Assembly (NCBI GenBank): GCA_021397845.1
Contig: CM038047.1
Span: forward strand, 45,663,210 to 45,727,209
DNA: 64,000 bases
Direction: 5' to 3'
Origin: Areca catechu
Lineage: Eukaryota; Streptophyta; Magnoliopsida; Arecales; Arecaceae
Below are positions 45,807 to 56,175 of this stretch, in pieces. The position numbers were made by a program, and so were the translations under genes. The notes under the pieces were generated by a model. It was not told the origin of the DNA, made no database searches, and was given only the letters and a program-made list of their open reading frames with translations. The first letter of the stretch is position 1; each line of letters opens with the position of its first letter.

Positions 45807-46920
45807 TGTTGCCGTGATTTCTCATGATCGGGTTCGGTCGGCTATGTTGGAGCACTGCTCTTTTCCGGCCGACTTGCAACAAAGTTTCCAAGATATCGGT
45901 GGTGTTCCGACGGGAGACACTTCGATGCTTAAGTCAGTAGGAGCCAGAAGGCAATAGAATGGAGGAAACTGAGAAAACAACGTATGGAAAAGGGAAGAGT
46001 GAACTTAGCTCAAAACGGGATTTCCCAGGCACCTTATATAGGCGTGGAATAGTCCAAAATCTGTTAGGAAGGAGTCCGAAAAAGACTGATTTATCCCCAA
46101 GAGGATCTGGAGAGTGGCCACGTGGCGCCTGGATAGGACATCATCGTGGGAGTAGTGGAGCAGTACTGCTGATGTGGCAGGAGTTTGTTACAACAGAAAA
46201 GGTTTTTGGAATCCTCTGGGCATCGAAGTGGGTCGGTCGGACACCGACCGAGGGGCCAGCCGGTACTCCGAGGGAGGGCGTCTGTAGAACCGTGGGCCAG
46301 ACTTCTGCAGGAGCGGGCCGTCGGACCTCTATTTCGGTTGGTCGGACTTCAGAAGGAGGGTGGCGTGCTGGACCTCAGCAGGAGCGGGCCGTCGGACCTC
46401 TACTCCGGTGGGTCAGACTTCAGAAGGAGGCATGCGTGCCGGACCTCTATTCCGGTGGGTCGGATTTCAGAAGGAGGGCGGCGTGCCGGACCTCAGCAGG
46501 AGCAGGCCGTTGGACCTTTACTCCAGTGGGTCGGACTTCAGAAGGAGGCATGCGTGCCGGACCTCAGCAGGAGCAGGCCATTGGACCTTTACTCCGGTGG
46601 GTCAGACTTCAGAAGGAGGCATGCATGCCAGACCTCAGCAGGAGTGGGCCATCGGACCTTTACTCCAGTGGGTCAGACTTCAGAAAAAGGCATGCATGCC
46701 GGACCTCTGTAGGAGCGGGCCGTCGGACCTCTACTCTTGTGGGTTAGACTTCAGAAGGAGGGCGGCGTGCCGGACCTCAGCAGGAGCGGGCCGTCGGACC
46801 TCTACTCCGGTGGGTCGGACTTCAGAAGGGGATATGGCCGTCAGAGCCTGGACAAAGCAGTCTGGTCGGACCACAAAGAGAGACCGGTCTGGCTCGATGA
46901 CGAACTGGCAGGGTATAACA
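45807..46920 (-). repeat. Gypsy-2 3' LTR (1114 bp)
   Basis: Begins TGTTGCCGTG and ends GGGTATAACA, with canonical ends. On the minus strand it is preceded by the purine-rich CAAGGGCAAGGGGGCAAC. A TATA box (TATATAAGG, minus strand) is at 46032-46040. Confidence 0.9.
46318..46835 (-). repeat. 71-bp tandem array in Gypsy-2 3' LTR (about seven units)
   Basis: Unit: CAGCAGGAGCGGGCCGTCGG, ACCTCTACTCCGGTGGGTCG, GACTTCAGAAGGAGGCATGC, GTGCCGGACCT (71 bp). Because 71 is not a multiple of three and the unit has no stop in any plus frame, long overlapping false ORFs arise (45959-46980). Confidence 0.88.
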
Positions 46921-47378
46921 GTTGCCCCCTTGCCCTTGTCTTTCGAGAGGGCCTGTAGACTCGAAGGGCAAGGGCATTAATTGGCAATAAATGCGCCAGT
47001 TCTCAAGATGATGGCGAATCCGATTCGATGTGCTGCGACCGGCCGTCTTCTGCTCCGAAACTCCACCCTTGGACAGGTGTCAGTGCCTGATTGGAGGGGA
47101 CTGGGGAGGCATTTATTGTTTATATGGCGCCATAATGGGCTGTTAGCCTGAAATGCCCGCTCGACGCGCCCCCAACGCGATGCGGGCCACGCGGCGAGAT
47201 CCAAGTGGTCGGCATGGTGCCCAGGGTAGCTTATCCACTGTCGATCTGGTGGTTACATGGATTGTGATCAAAACATGATTCGACGCATCTCTTCGGCTTT
47301 CCCATCCAGTCAAAGAATCGCGTCGCCTGCCACAGATCACGACGCTCGAGGGGTGCTGGGAGGCGGCCCTTCAGCACC

Positions 47379-47387
47379 TATAAAAGG
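47379..47387 (+). promoter_or_regulatory. TATA box for the Gypsy-2 antisense gene
   Basis: TATAAAAGG in an otherwise GC-rich stretch, 164 bp before the ATG at 47543 and on the antisense strand relative to gag-pol. A CT-rich leader follows (47440-47530). Confidence 0.65.
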
Positions 47388-47542
47388 AAGGGCGGACGCC
47401 CAAAGGGGGTCCTTCACTGCGCTCGGGTTTGGAGAGAAAAAGAGAGAGTCTCCTTCTCCCTCTGCCTTTGTCTTTGCTAGGAACTTCACCCACTAGGTTA
47501 GTTCTGCCTCCATCCTCTTCTTCTCTTCTAGCCTCCATTAAA

Positions 47543-48155
47543 ATGGCCTCCGGTAGGAGTTTGGTCTGTGGGAATAGGGAGCCCAGCCTGTATGATATTG
47601 CGACGACCATGACTAGAGAGAGGGTAGAAAATCTCAAGACCGTTTACGGCATTCCGATCACCCTACACCTCACTGTTCCAAGAAAGGAAGGGAGAGTGAA
47701 CGGTCCACTGAACCATGGTGCCCTTCCTTTGTATGAAGATTATCTCAAGGCCGGCCTCTGATTTCCACTCCATAAATTTTTCATCCAAATTTTCAATAGC
47801 TATAAAATTATCCCTTCATAGCTGACCCCGAACAGCATTCGGGTCATCTGTGGTTTCCTGGTTGTCTGCCAGGAAGCTGAAATCGAACCAAGGTTGTCCC
47901 TATTCTCTAACTTTTTTCTTCTGAAATAGGATTTCCGAAGTAAGGAGTGGTGGATGTTTAGTCCCTGTCCTAGCCGAAAGATATTAGGGGGACTTCCATC
48001 GGCCATTCATGGCCAAAAGTCTCGATTCTTTTACATAGATAGCCTCGAACCTTGGGGCTTCGAACCGACATGGAGAGATCCTAGTCCGAACGCCGTCAAC
48101 AGAAGGAAGGTGTCGAGGGCTAATGAGGTCGACTTTCATAAGCTGAACGACGAAG
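47543..48155 (+). pseudogene. Gypsy-2 antisense gene (PF04195-like), cut off by the Copia LTR
   Basis: From ATG 47543 (MASGRSLVCGN), chosen because it opens the conserved part and lies after the TATA box and leader. It contains VYGIPITLHLTVPRKEGRVN, LPLYEDYLKAGL, then a stop at 47759-47761. In shifted frames NSIRVICGFLVV, EWWMFSPCPSR and GLPSAIHGQKSRFFYID follow, and the frame runs on to 48155, where the Copia LTR begins. The order matches the antisense gene of Gypsy-1 (YGIPPSIRLMI...FYEETFSGGL...WKSKFFFV). The coiled-coil C-terminal half seen in Gypsy-1 is absent, lost at the LTR junction. Role unknown. Confidence 0.75.
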
Positions 48156-49947
48156 TGTTGGGAATTGTATCCCAAAGCCAATCATTTAGGTTGTAGACGG
48201 TTGTGCTATTTTGTATATGAATTTTTAATAATAAATAAAAGTTATTTATTTTTGGCTGTCCATCATTTTATATTTTCGTGTAATGAACTTTTGTATGATG
48301 GAGTCCTTAGAACTACATTGTTTGATATAGAGAGGATATATCAAGTAGTTCTTAAACTAGTTCACAACCAAATGATACATTGTTATAGGACGACAATGTA
48401 TCAAGTATAGGTTGTTGTATGACATATTTGTTGGTTGTCCTCTTAACCAAGGAGTGTGGAGACACTGGTGTGATATACAAGTAAAGTGTATGACATTTCA
48501 CTGAACGTGACCATCTGCGGAGCTCCCTTCTGCCAAAGGGTTGCTCGCGAAGGGATATGGATATATGTGTCCCTCAGACCTGAGATCACCATGGCAGCTT
48601 GCAAGCAACTCACTATACTTTGGTGCCGGACTACATGGATTTCTAATCCAGTGACGGATGGTTTCTGATGTAGTTAAGTACTTATGGAGCGGTGGTGGAT
48701 CAAGATGGAATTGACCTCTCCAAATAGTTTGGAGTGAATGGCTCACTATGTCTCAATTCAGCAAAATCTTGGCCAAGGTAGTTCTTGTGAGGAGTCACAG
48801 AACTTGTGAGGTTGAGACATAATCTGGATAGACCAAATTAGGGTTGGCAGTCTAACCCTAGATCATCCTGAGCATTATAAGGTCAAAGGGATGAATTATG
48901 CGGCAACCATATGCCAGAGGTTCTTGTGAGGTGCTCTGCATCTTTGACCTATCTGGACATCGGGTATCATTGCTAGATGAGAACTTTGACTGGTATTGGA
49001 AGTGTTCCAATGCTACCGGTTTAGTATTCGAACCTATGGAGTCACACACCATAGAGGATTTCTATCTGATCTTTTGGGCTAATCAATGATTGAGAATCAT
49101 TTGCCATCACTTGAAATCAATTTGGTTGACTTTGCTCCAAGTGTCGACACTTGGATTTTTGCAGGTGTCGCATTTGGTGAAGTGTCGACACTTGGCAATT
49201 TTCGAGTGTCGACACTTCCTATAACGAGCAGAAATTTTGGGAGTATTTCATGGAGGATTTTTTGGGCAGGTTTGACCTTGTTTAAATTTCTAATTTAAAC
49301 CAGTTTTGGCTCCAAACCTTTATGGTATGAAAGTCATACTTGCCCAAATAGGTTAGACCCATTTGGCACACCCATGATCCTCTCCCCCATTCTCTCCTCT
49401 CATCTCTCCTCCCTCCTTCTTCTCCCTCTCCCTGCTGCCCCGATAAATGTGGAACATTGTGGTGGTTGCTGGGGTTACAACACAACAACACAGAGAAAAG
49501 AGAGGGAAGAAGAAGGGCTTTGTGAGAGGTTTAGGGATTGGGTGTGTGCCACCTAGCAATCAATCTAGGTCTTGGAAAGAGTTTTGGGAAGGGGTTCCTG
49601 CTTTCTTATCTTCCAGGAAGAAGAAGTTCAGCCAACGAATCCCGAAGAGCTAGCACTCCGAGGGAGTTGATCAGAGTCGAGCCCAGGTGTAGACATCTTG
49701 TAAAGGCCAGACGCGAGTGTGGCTCGAGCGCCCTCCTTCTCACTGCCATTCACTGCTTCTCTCATGCACTCTTAGAGGTATAGAGGTATGACCTTTATAT
49801 TCATGTTCTTCTATTATTTTTGATGTTATATGCATGCTACATTATTATGATAGGTCCTGTTGCGGGCAAATCAGTAGATCGTTTAGATCTATCTACCGAG
49901 CCTTTCGCTGTGCATGATTTATAATAGTTTTAAAATACATATTTTCA
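48156..49947 (+). mobile_element. Solo Copia LTR, Angela-like (~1.8 kb)
   Basis: Starts TGTTGGGAATTGTATCCC, like the TGTTGGAA(A/T)TATGCCC start of Angela/BARE-type LTRs, and has their size. The right limit is placed where the Gypsy RT reading resumes (GCCTTTGGAAGG, 49948); a CA is present at 49946-49947. Neither an adjoining primer site nor a Copia gene exists. Flanks CGAAG (left) and GCCTT (right) do not match. It has a small cluster of GTGTCGACACTTGG motifs at ~49140-49220. Frames within it are not genes. Confidence 0.7.
49140..49222 (+). repeat. GTGTCGACACTT motifs in the Angela-like LTR
   Basis: Three copies of the palindromic GTGTCGACAC, plus a fourth degenerate copy (GGTGTCGCATTTGG). 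Analogous to, but different in core from, the clusters in the Copia-1 and Copia-2 LTRs. Confidence 0.85.
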
Positions 49948-50434
49948 GCCTTTGGAAGGTGGCGCCGGCATTTTTCAGGTCGAAGGGCATCATCTTGTAA
50001 CAATATAGACCTTTGTCGGTGATAAAGGCCATCTTCTCCTCGTCCTCCGGATGCATCCTGACCTGGTTGTAGCCAGATAAGGCATCCATAAAACTCAGAA
50101 GCTAGTGGCCGGCCGTAGCATCCACCAGCTGATCAATTTTAGGCAATGGAAAACTGTCCTTTGGGCAGGCCTTGTTGAGGTCAGTGTAGTCCACACAGAT
50201 CCTCCACTTCTCGTTAGCCTTTTTCACCATCACAACATTAGCTAAGCACTCAGGGTAATGGACTTCCCTGATGAAACCAGTGTCGGAGAGCTTCTTCACT
50301 TCTTCATCAATAACTCTTTGCCTTTCAACAGCGAAGCTCCTCTTTTTCTGCCGGACGGGCCTGTAGGTCGGATCCACCTTGAGTTGGTGGGTGATGACAT
50401 CTGACGGTATACCAAGCATGTCGACGTCGACCAA
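49948..50434 (-). pseudogene. Gypsy-2 reverse transcriptase, N-terminal part only
   Basis: Contains HQLKVDPTYRPVRQKKRSFA, the RT entry region, then FIREVHYPECLANVVMVKKA, WRICVDYTDLNKACPKDSFP and LPKIDQLVDATAGH. An amber is at 50102-50104, followed in frame by LLSFMDALSGYNQVRMHPED and MAFITDKGLYCYKMMPFDLK. It ends at NAGATFQRL, so the catalytic YxDD box, RNase H and integrase are all missing. The cut coincides with the Copia LTR at 49947. Confidence 0.88.
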
Positions 50435-50631
50435 GCGAAGACATTGGCATTACTCCTCAGGAAGCTGATCAGCTCTGACTTGATGTCCTCGCTGAGAGAG
50501 CTTCCGATTTGGAGAACTTTGGTGGGGTTGTCCTCCCAAAGGGGGACGAACAGGATTTTCTCATCTGGCTGACCATGATCGTCGGCTTCATCCCTTGGGT
50601 CAAGCTGCTCCAGGGCAAGACGGCCTTGTGA

Positions 50632-51060
50632 CTATTGGTTCAGGATAGTTAAGCACTGTCTGGCCATTCGACGGTCCCCTCGCATAACTCTAACCCCGTG
50701 CCTGGTCATAAACTTTTCCAACAGATGGTAAGTGGAAATAATGGCCCAGAACTTATTGAGGGTCGGTTGGCCCAAAATGGCATTATAGGCTAAGGTCGTG
50801 CAGACGACCATAAAGTTGATGGGGAGAGTCTTCTGAAAAGGCTCCGTTCCGATCGTCATAGGCAGGGTGATTTTCCCTTCGACTTCGACGGAGTTTCTTC
50901 CAAAGCCCGTCAGTGGTATGGGGGAATTTTGCATCATTGATCGGGATAGATTCATTCTCAGAAATGCATCATACAGTAATACCTCCGTGGAGTTTCCATA
51001 TCTATAAGTATCCTTTTTATATCATAGTTGGCAATTACTGCCGACACGACTACAGGATTA
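50632..51060 (-). pseudogene. Gypsy-2 protease, frameshifted at the active site
   Basis: ANYDIKRILID leads to the active-site Asp of the retropepsin, but the DxGSS motif is broken by a frameshift near 50995. The other frame continues with YDAFLRMNLSRS and LTGFGRNSVEVEGKITLPM, then the typical INFMVVCTTLAYNAILGQPT, ending LNQ* at 50632. A GRPTLN-type C-terminal motif (GQPTLNKFWAIIS) is clear. Inactive. Confidence 0.8.
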
Positions 51061-51576
51061 TTTTTGAAAACATGGGACTCTAGAAAGTCTTCATCGGAGA
51101 AGGTGATTGCATTGGAGCCCCTGGACCTCTTGACAATGCCTAGGTCATCTTCGTAGCTCCACTCAAACCACCGATGCAGCATGCTGACATCTCCGCCGGT
51201 CGGTCGTTGGTTGGGAAGCTCCACCTCCTATGGAGGGTTTCTGGCATTTGAGGCTTCGGCCCGATCCTGATGGGGTCGGACATATTTGCGCAGGTACCCC
51301 CTCCGGATGAGGTCTTCAATGGCATCCTTCAGCTGTAGGCATTATTTGGTGCTGTGCCCATGGTCCGTGGAACCGATAGAATTTATCTTTGTTTCTGGAT
51401 GCAGGAGGGCCCTTCATCGATCGAGGCCTCTGAAGGAAGGTCTCGTTCTTGATCTCCAGGAGGATCTTCTCCCTTGTAAGGGAGAGGGGTGCATAGGTCT
51501 CGAACCTCCTAGGAAAGTCCTTCGGCTTCGAACTTCGGTGCTGGGCTGACCGGTGGCCATCGTTTGGAGGTCGGAC

Positions 51577-52683
51577 TTAAGGAGCCTTGTTGCTCCGCTT
51601 CTTGGAGGCCGGCCTCCCCTCTGCTTGGCATCGTTTGGTCGCTTGTTCTTTTGCCAGGGCATACTTTTGTGCCCTGGCTAGGAGTTCACTATAGCTTGTC
51701 GGAAACCTCTTATCCAGGGAGAAAGTAAGCCTGGATGAACGGAGCCCTCTTTTGAAGGCCGATATAGCTACTACTTCATTCAGATCCGGGACCTCCATGG
51801 CTGTTGAGTTGAAACGGGCCATGTAATCTCGGAGGGTCTTCCCTTCCTTTTGCAGCACGAGGAAGAGGTAGTCGATGTTCCTCGGGATCTGACTGCATAT
51901 CTTGAAATGTGAGAGAAAAAGGTTTTCGAGCTGAGATAAAGAATATATCGTATATGGTCGGATGGCGTTGAACCAGATCCGAGCGGCCTTCTTTAGGGTT
52001 GCTGGGAGTGCGATATAGTGGAGGGCATCGAAGGTACCCTGTACCATCATGTGGGTCTTGTAGGTGCCCAGATGGTCCAACGGGTCGGTGGTGCCGTCGT
52101 AAGGATCCACCTGAGGGATTTTGAAGTAGTGAAAAATCATCTCCACCAGAATCTCATCGGAGAAGGGCGGACGAGAGTCATATACCTGCCCCCCCTCGAC
52201 TTTTTGTCGATGGACTATCTCAGTGATGCGCTCCTCCATGAGCAAGATCTTGCTGGTATAGTCTCTCGGGAGTTCGGTGGGAGGCCGAGCACCAGCAGGG
52301 ATAGATTCAATGTAGGAGGGCGAGGCAGATCTCGCCCTCTTGCTGTCGGTGTGATCTCCTAAAGATCTCCTAGGCTCCGCAGCGGCGTGAGAGCGCTGTA
52401 GAGGGACTTCTGGCTGTCGGCTTCCCTCAACGACAGGTGGGTGGTCAGTGCAGGAAATAGCAGGTGGCTACTGCCAGTTGTCAGCTGCCTCCTGAAAATG
52501 CTGAACTGCGGTGGTGAACATTTCGATCCGATTCATCAACATTTGGAACTACTGCAGTCCCAGGATGATGGTGGGCTCGGCAACAGCGGTGGTGACGGCG
52601 GCGTCTTCCCTGGGAGGGCCTTCGGACCTGAACAGGGAAGGACCTCCTCTGGCGGAAGTGTTCTGAGCTCTCCCCTTAGCCAT
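51577..52683 (-). pseudogene. Gypsy-2 gag with two amber codons
   Basis: The likely start is ATG 52683 (MAKGRAQNTSARGG), 56 bp from the primer site. Ambers at 52549-52551 and 52468-52470, each directly after a CAG codon, interrupt the N-terminal leader. From ~52245 the frame is open for 222 codons: VDPYDGTTDPLDHLGTYKTH, LKKAARIWFNAIRP, LRDYMARFNSTAM and LDKRFPTSYSELLARAQKYA. It ends at 51577. The Cys/His region that follows (near 51340-51400) is split between frames, with a Tyr where the first Cys is expected. Closely related in order to the Gypsy-1 Gag. Confidence 0.85.
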
Positions 52684-52738
52684 TGCTTGGCTGGGCAGAT
52701 GAGTTCCACCTTTTAGAGAAGGGTTGAGTGCCCTTCCT

Positions 52739-52748
52739 CTAGCACCAA
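52739..52748 (-). other. Gypsy-2 primer-binding region
   Basis: TTGGTGCTAG on the minus strand, two bases inside the LTR end at 52751. I do not assign the tRNA. Confidence 0.6.
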
Positions 52749-52750
52749 TC

Positions 52751-53815
52751 TATTACCGCGATTTCTCCTAACCGGGTCCGGTCGATTGTGCTAGAGCGCT
52801 GCTCTCTTCCAGCCGACCTGCAACAAAGTCCCCAAGGCACTGGTGGTGTTCTGGCGGGGGACACTTCGATGCTTAAGTCAGTAAGAGCCAGAAGGCAACA
52901 GAATGGTGGAAACTGAGAAAACAATGTATAGAGAAGGGAAGAGTGAACTTAGCTCAAAATGGGGTTCCCCGGGCACCTTATATAGGCGCGGAACAGTCCA
53001 AATCCATTAGGGAGGAGTTCGAAAAAGACTGATTTACCCCCAAGAGGATCTGGAGAGTGGCCACGTGGTGCCTGGATAGGGCAGTATCATGGAAGTAGTG
53101 GAGCAGTACTGCTGATGTGGCAGAAATTTGTTATAACAGAAGAGGTTTTTGGAATCCTCTAGGCCTCGAAGTGGGTCGGTCGGATGCCTACCGAGGGGGC
53201 CAGCCGGTCTCCGAGGGAGGGTGTCTGTAGAACTGTGGGCCGGACCTCAGCAGGAGCGAGCCGTCGGACTTTACTCCGGTGGGTCGGACTTCAGAAGGAG
53301 GGCGGCGTGCCGGACCTCAGTAGGAGCGGGCTGTCGGACCTCTACTTCGATGGGTCGGACTTCAGAAGGAGGCATGCATGCTGGACCTCAGCAGAAGCGG
53401 GCCATCGGACCTCTACTCCGATGGGTTAGACTTCAGAAGGAGGGCGGCGTGCCGGACATCAGCAGGAGCGGGCCGTCGGACATTTACTCCAATGGGTCGG
53501 ACTTCAGAAGGAGGCATGCGTGCCGGACCTCAGCAGGAGCGGGCCATCGGACCTTTACTCCGATGGGTCGGACTTCAGAAGGAGGCATGCGTGCCGGACC
53601 TCTGCAAGAGCGGGCCGTCGGACCTCTACTCCGGTGGGTCGGACTTCAGAAGGAGGGCGGCGTGCCAGATCTCAGCAGGAGCGGGCCGTCGGATCTTTAC
53701 TCTGGTGGGTCGGACTTTAGAAAGGGATATGACTGTCAGAGCCTGGACAGAGCGGTCTGGCCGGACCGCAAAAAGAGACCGGTCCGGCTCGATGACGAAC
53801 CGGTAGGGTATAATA
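52751..53815 (-). repeat. Gypsy-2 5' LTR (1065 bp), terminal dinucleotides mutated
   Basis: Starts TATTACCGCG and ends GGTATAATA, against TGTTGCCGTG and GGTATAACA in the other LTR: transitions at both ends. TATA box TATATAAGG (minus strand) at 52976-52984. Flanked by TCAAG. Confidence 0.9.
53240..53725 (-). repeat. 71-bp tandem array in Gypsy-2 5' LTR (about seven units)
   Basis: Same unit as at 46318-46835, with individual point changes and some 20-bp-shorter units. Confidence 0.88.
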
Positions 53816-53820
53816 TCAAG
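53816..53820. repeat. Right target-site copy of Gypsy-2 (TCAAG)
   Basis: Immediately follows the LTR; identical to 45802-45806. Confidence 0.92.
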
Positions 53821-54740
53821 AAAATAAAAGAAATTAGAAGAAAGGAAAACGCATATGCTAAAATTTTGTTGGAGGAGATAGATGAGGCTTGCGATGTGCT
53901 GCAAATTTTGCAGATTTTGCTTGCTTCCATGTAAGCACTATATATGATGCATGTTTGTTGTGCTTAAGATACTTTTATGTTGTAGAATAACTAAAGAAAT
54001 GCAAGCTGGTCTCTAAGATACTTAACATTTTATTAAACCAGTTGGAGAACAGCAAATAATAATATAATAATAATAATGCTGTCCTTACTTGGAAATGTTC
54101 GCGAGACTTATGCTCGACAATTAGTCCAAAACCCTTCGAATTAATTAAAGATTTTGTAGCCATTTTGAACAAGAATGAAAGAGAGCCAAAGTTGGAACGA
54201 AATACCATCTGGATATCAAACTGGCATAACTTTTAGCATTTTGGACTCCCATTTTATTGTTAATTTGAAGGAGAAAGGAATAACTGAGCTTTTCTAGGAA
54301 ATATAAACACACGACAAGGCTATGAGGCTCGTTGCAGTGCATCACCGTTAGAATTTATGTACTTTTGATCTAAACAAATTCAGTGAATTGCCGTAGTTTT
54401 ATTTTTCCTCCGTAGCTCATTTTGTTTTGTTTTTTTTGAGGTATCTGTTTAAACCTGTTTTATATCCTTTCTTTCTTTTATTTTTTCCTTGACTAAACTA
54501 GAGGTAGCAGAATGCTGCCCCTTTTTATTGTTAATAAAAAAGAATAAACGAGTTACAGTTTTAGAAAAAGTAAAATAGAGAAATTACATCATATAGAAAA
54601 TATTGAAAAAAGAAAAACTAAGTAAAAATTATCTATAATTCGTTACTATTGTTGCCAAAGTTTTTAACCTTATCCAGAGTCTTCTATGGTTGTCTTCATT
54701 TTTCAAAGAGCAAATGCGTTCTCAGCCATGAAAAGTTTGA
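53821..54740. other. AT-rich flank, no gene seen
   Basis: Unrecognised short frames only. Several T-rich tracts and an (AAT)n-like run near 54058-54076. Confidence 0.5.
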
Positions 54741-55200
54741 AAAATGATCAACAAAACTGGAAAAATAGAGCCTTTCTTTCTCAAGAAAAACTCAATTGTT
54801 CCTTTCCCTCCAAGTCCCAACACATCACAACCCTTAACTGATCGCCTGCCTTGCTGTCAAACTAGTGCTTGTTTTTCCTCCTCCGAGGAGTCCATAAATC
54901 AAGGAATGAAGAAAATTTACCTCTTAAATTCGGCTGCAATTTTATTGCTGTCCATAAACTCCTTGCGAAGGAACATCTTAAAAAAAGGTGGTTGTTCAAC
55001 TTCATACTTGAGCCACGGTACACATATTCCATCCTTTCTTCACATCAACTTTCCTGGTATGTAGCTTATTTCTTATTGCCAACCACCAGATAACCTTCAC
55101 TTTTTCTGGTGCTGGTGCTTTCCAAAAAGATCCTCAAGAAGGGACATTTAAGACTACCATAATTAAGAAGCTTATAAAATGAGTCATCCAAACTGGTACA
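54740..55200 (-). pseudogene. LINE fragment with zf-RVT-like region
   Basis: The minus-strand reading gives SFWKAPAPEKVKVIWWLAIR then HTRKVDVKKGWNMC (about 55130-55020), matching the order of the zf-RVT domain near the end of plant L1-type polyproteins (W......P.KVK.F.WL......T...L..RG....C). Several stops follow. Too short to classify further. Confidence 0.5.
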
Positions 55201-55333
55201 TCCACAACAGGAGATGCTCTGAGCGGGGCAAGAATGGCCAGCAAGGAAGACACCTGGATCTCTTTGAAGTTCAGTTAAAGGCCTTCATGACATTATTCTT
55301 CTTTTCCACGGGTGCTCCTCGATCGTTATTAAA

Positions 55334-55515
55334 CATATATATCGGAAGGCTAACCTAGCTACGGACTGGATAGTCTTCTATGTTGCTCATCATTCGATTT
55401 CAATTTTGTGGACCGATTTAGAACATATTTCAGGATCTTTTCGTAACATAGTTCTTTCTGGCTATCTTGATTGTACTCATATTAAAATCTTTAATTGAAC
55501 GCAATAGGTTACTTT

Positions 55516-55557
<42 letters not shown>
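55334..55557 (+). mobile_element. 3' end of an L1-type LINE with 41-nt poly(A)
   Basis: The plus-strand frame 55334-55498 reads HIYRKANLATDWIVFYVAHH, ILWTDLEHISGSF and ends at TGA, matching the RNase H C-terminus (REAN.AADW.A..AHH) of plant LINEs. A short 3' UTR follows, then 41 uninterrupted A at 55517-55557. A long pure A-tail suggests a fairly recent insertion, although the body is truncated. Confidence 0.8.
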
Positions 55558-55561
<4 letters not shown>

Positions 55562-56049
55562 CAGAAATTTGATGCACCATCTCAAATTCTTCCAACTCCA
55601 TGACGATGAAATCAGCCTATTCGATTTTAAAACACAATCATGAAGCTCTTCAAAATAAGAGAAAAGAGGTATCATGTCAATCTAAACATCCTTCCAAAAA
55701 AATGGATCGAATTGTCATTTCCTATCTTACAAGCTACACCAACTCCAAAACACAATATTTTGAACGTACATCTTTCCATATTGGCGAGAAACCCGACAAG
55801 CTCCTCGACCTCACACCCAACTTCCTTCATGAGTAATAGGCCTCTGCCACCTGGCTCCACTAAGGATTTGGAGATCCTAACAGATATTTCCAAGACTATT
55901 TAGCTAAAAGTGACCGATACATCCGAGGTTCTTTACACTCAAACCTCCCTATTCCTTGGTTCTACAAATATAATTCCAATTTACCGGACAATGAAATCTA
56001 CTAATATTGTGAGTAATTTTTTAAAATAATATTTTTTTAAAAAAAATTA
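55558..56049. other. Sequence right of the LINE tail, no gene recognised
   Basis: Overlapping frames (55600-55836 plus, 55672-55893 minus) lack recognisable domains. Confidence 0.45.
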
Positions 56050-56099
56050 TGAAAATAGGTGATGCGAAATTTATTTACCGAAGTAGGTAGTGTGAATGA

Positions 56100-56175
56100 C
56101 GTGGACGAATTCATCTGTCGAAAAGATGAATACAATTAAATTGAATTCGTCTTTACGAAAGACGAATCTAGATTA
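56100..56175. repeat. Two short hairpins built on GAATTCGTC/GACGAATTC words
   Basis: ATTCATCT...AGATGAAT (56108-56130) and TTCGTCTTTACGAAAGACGAA (56146-56166) are self-complementary and related to each other. Confidence 0.7.

Larger units (their letters stand above)
45807..53815 (-). mobile_element. Gypsy-2: Tat-like Gypsy element with a nested Angela-like LTR (8.0 kb)
   Basis: LTRs at 45807-46920 and 52751-53815, with perfect TCAAG duplication outside. Minus-strand internal order is primer site (52739-52748), gag (52683-51577), protease (~51030-50632) and RT (50434-49948). A solo Copia LTR (48156-49947) follows, then the antisense gene (47543-48155, plus strand), polypurine region (46921-46940) and the 3' LTR. 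The rest of RT, RNase H and integrase are missing exactly where the Copia LTR sits. Several stops make it defective. Confidence 0.9.

Noticed and set aside
45959..46980. Long overlapping plus-strand ORFs of 175-262 codons
   Set aside because: They are frames through the 71-bp LTR array; the same peptides rotate between frames and the region lies inside an LTR.
48158..49950. Complete Copia element
   Set aside because: No primer site, gag or pol adjoins the LTR; only a single LTR is present.
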